A model generated the notes under the pieces. That model had not been told where the DNA came from. It did no database searches and saw only the letters and a list, made by a program, of their open reading frames with translations. Shown in pieces: positions 5,955 through 7,423 of a stretch of DNA of 7,423 nt (the stretch's first letter is position 1; every line of letters starts with the position of its first letter). The stretch is taken from positions 1-7,423 of the forward strand of contig CANRQD010000067.1 in the NCBI GenBank assembly GCA_947632685.1. The letters are read 5' to 3'. Source of the stretch: an uncultured Bacilli bacterium. Lineage in GTDB: Bacteria; Bacillota_I; Bacilli_A; RF39; UBA660. A program made the position numbers and the translations under genes.

Positions 5955-6896
5955 ATGAAAATAAGATTAGGATATGTATCTATAAGTAAAGCATTAAATA
6001 TTACTCCATCTAGTACAATTACATATACAAACTATAAAAAATGTACTAATAAGATGGAAAAATTAGATTCTATTATAAAATCAAACTTAGAAAATCTAAA
6101 AGAAATAATTATATATAATATAAAAAATAATATTCATTTTTATAGACTAACATCTAAATTAATACCATTAGCTACACACAAAGAAATAAATTTTGAGTAT
6201 ATTAATAAATATAAAAAATATTATGATAATATATCAACCTTAATAAACAAATATAATATTAGAGTAGATACTCATCCAGATCAATTTTGTGTTCTAAATA
6301 GTACTAATAAAGAGGTAGTAGAAAATTCAATAAAAATTCTTGACTATCATTATAATATTTTAAAAGCTTTAGGTGTTAAAGATATAATAGTAATATTGCA
6401 TATTGGTAGTAGTGTTTTAGGTAAAAAAAATTCTATTTCAAGATTTATAAATAATTTTAATAAATTACCAAATCATTTAAAAAATATTATAGTATTAGAA
6501 AATGATGATAAGGTTTATAATGTAGATGATACAATTTCTCTAGCTAATAAACTTAACATTCCAATGGTATTAGACTATCATCATCATAATTGCAATAAAA
6601 GTAGTAATAGTATTGATTATTATTTAAATGATATTATCAAATCATGGGGTAACAAAGTTCCAAAAATTCATTTTTCAAGTCCAAAAAATAATACAAAAAA
6701 AGACTTTAGAAGTCATCATGATTATATTGATTCAGATGAATTTATTAAATTTATGAATATAATAAAAAAATATAATGTTGATATGGATATTATGTTAGAA
6801 GCAAAAGCAAAGGATGATGCATTATTTAGATTAGTTAGAGAACTTAAATATAAAACCAATTATAAATTTGTAGATGAAACAACATTTTATATATAA
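5955..6896 (+). CDS. uvsE: UV damage endonuclease UvsE
   Basis: UvsE (UVDE) nicks DNA directly 5' of cyclobutane pyrimidine dimers and 6-4 photoproducts, starting an excision repair route independent of UvrABC. The 313 residues cover the whole family TIM-barrel fold: RLGYVSI (4-10), FYRLTSKLIPLATH (62-75), DTHPDQF (105-111), LHIGS (148-152), LENDD (181-185), LDYHHH (206-211), KIHFSSP (237-243), FRSHHDYID (251-259) and IMLEAKAKD (279-287). The residues that bind the three metal ions in the Thermus enzyme appear to be present: His75, His107, His149, Glu182, Asp207, His210, His239 and Glu282, with Lys237 at the place of its modified lysine. Gln110 and Phe111 match the Gln-Tyr pair that probes the lesion. 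The length is normal and nothing is missing. It is separated from both neighbours by about 140 bp and is probably expressed alone or read into from upstream. Confidence 0.97.
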   Translation: MKIRLGYVSISKALNITPSSTITYTNYKKCTNKMEKLDSIIKSNLENLKEIIIYNIKNNIHFYRLTSKLIPLATHKEINFEYINKYKKYYDNISTLINKYNIRVDTHPDQFCVLNSTNKEVVENSIKILDYHYNILKALGVKDIIVILHIGSSVLGKKNSISRFINNFNKLPNHLKNIIVLENDDKVYNVDDTISLANKLNIPMVLDYHHHNCNKSSNSIDYYLNDIIKSWGNKVPKIHFSSPKNNTKKDFRSHHDYIDSDEFIKFMNIIKKYNVDMDIMLEAKAKDDALFRLVRELKYKTNYKFVDETTFYI

Positions 6897-6951
6897 ATCT
6901 ATCTTAATAATCCATTAGCAATTAACTAAAACTTATGTTTAAAACTATAAT

Positions 6952-7013
6952 TAAATTGTCCAATAATTTTACAAATTATTATAAATATGATATAAAATAT
7001 ATATGACAATTTA
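6952..7013. repeat. 9-bp inverted repeat flanking the tkt promoter region
   Basis: TAAATTGTC (6952-6960) and GACAATTTA (7005-7013) are exact reverse complements 44 nt apart. Between them is a second perfect hairpin, AATAATTT (6962-6969) and AAATTATT (6973-6980). The outer arms bracket both candidate promoters for transketolase, so they could be paired operator half-sites. In DNA this AT-rich they could also be chance. Confidence 0.35.
6956..6996 (+). promoter_or_regulatory. candidate promoters for transketolase
   Basis: TTGTCC (6956-6961) with TATAAA (6980-6985) at 18 bp is one candidate. TGATATAAA (6988-6996) is an extended -10 candidate just downstream. Either would give a leader of about 30-45 nt. 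The sequence does not decide between them. Confidence 0.4.
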
Positions 7014-7030
7014 GAAGTGGAGTGTTTTTT

Positions 7031-7423
7031 ATGCGATTAACTAAAAATAATAGCAATCCAATTAATGAAGAAAAAATTATTAACCAAATTAGAGCACTAG
7101 GAATAGACATGATAAATGAAGCTAAAAGTGGGCATCCAGGTATTGTTTTAGGAGCAGCACCAATTATTTATACTTTATATGCAAAACATTTAAATATAGA
7201 TATAGATAATCCTAATTATTATAATAGGGATAGATTTATATTATCATCTGGTCATGGATCAGCCTTATTGTATTCAACATTATTTATGGCAGGATTAGAT
7301 TTAGAACTTAGTGACTTAAAACAATTTAGACAAATAAATTCAAAAACACCAGGACATCCTGAATTTGGTGTAACACCGGGTGTTGAAATGACTACTGGTC
7401 CATTAGGTCAAGGTCTTGCAACA
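7031..7423 (+). CDS. tkt: transketolase, N-terminal part (runs off the window)
   Basis: Transketolase moves two-carbon ketol units between sugar phosphates in the non-oxidative pentose phosphate pathway, using thiamine diphosphate and a divalent metal. The visible 131 residues are the start of the diphosphate-binding domain of a protein normally about 660 long. Clear family motifs are IRALGIDMINEAKSGHPG (20-37, with His35), RDRFILSSGHGSALLYS (66-82, with His75), TPGHPE (106-111, with His109) and GVEMTTGPLGQG (117-128). These histidines match the conserved cofactor- and substrate-contacting residues of the family. The frame is open to the last base. The ATG has a GGAG (7019-7022) 8 nt upstream. 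The order relative to uvsE has no obvious functional meaning. Confidence 0.97.
   Translation, partial: MRLTKNNSNPINEEKIINQIRALGIDMINEAKSGHPGIVLGAAPIIYTLYAKHLNIDIDNPNYYNRDRFILSSGHGSALLYSTLFMAGLDLELSDLKQFRQINSKTPGHPEFGVTPGVEMTTGPLGQGLAT

Overview
The window is very AT-rich, uses the standard code (Trp is TGG and TGA is not read through), has strong GGAGG-type ribosome binding sites, and carries uvsE and transketolase genes typical of low-GC Firmicutes. I infer a Bacilli/Clostridia-like bacterium, possibly an uncultured gut lineage such as an RF39- or Erysipelotrichia-type organism. The species cannot be fixed from this sequence.

Layout. Bases 1-976 are mostly gene debris: a short frame tail at the left edge, a cupin remnant (about 98-190), and a second decayed small gene (545-810) broken by frame changes and stops. 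Between them a small minus-strand ORF for a hydrophobic peptide (366-491) runs into a good intrinsic terminator. Bases 977-2035 encode an exported or membrane-anchored protein with a long coiled coil and a Cys-containing C-terminal domain. It converges on an unrecognised 329-residue protein on the minus strand (2252-3241), and two hairpin terminators lie between them. A 318-bp divergent region follows, with a promoter for each flanking gene and a 15-bp perfect inverted repeat at the predicted start of the rightward transcript.

The most interesting locus is 3560-5809. It is one reading frame of 750 codons, broken only by one TAA at 4043-4045. The reconstructed protein has eight tandem repeats of about 56 residues, each with a helix-turn-helix-like core, a probable degenerate ninth, and a C-terminal part that resembles sigma-70 regions 2 and 4. 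I know of no described family with this arrangement. The obvious reading is a transcription factor or sigma-like protein with a multi-HTH DNA-reading array. The nonsense codon means this copy is inactive, makes two pieces, or is subject to a sequencing error or phase change.

The right end is housekeeping: uvsE (5955-6896), a UV damage endonuclease with its metal-binding residues intact, then the first 131 codons of transketolase (7031 to the window edge). All genes to the right of 3560 point the same way, but gaps of about 140 bp suggest separate transcription units.
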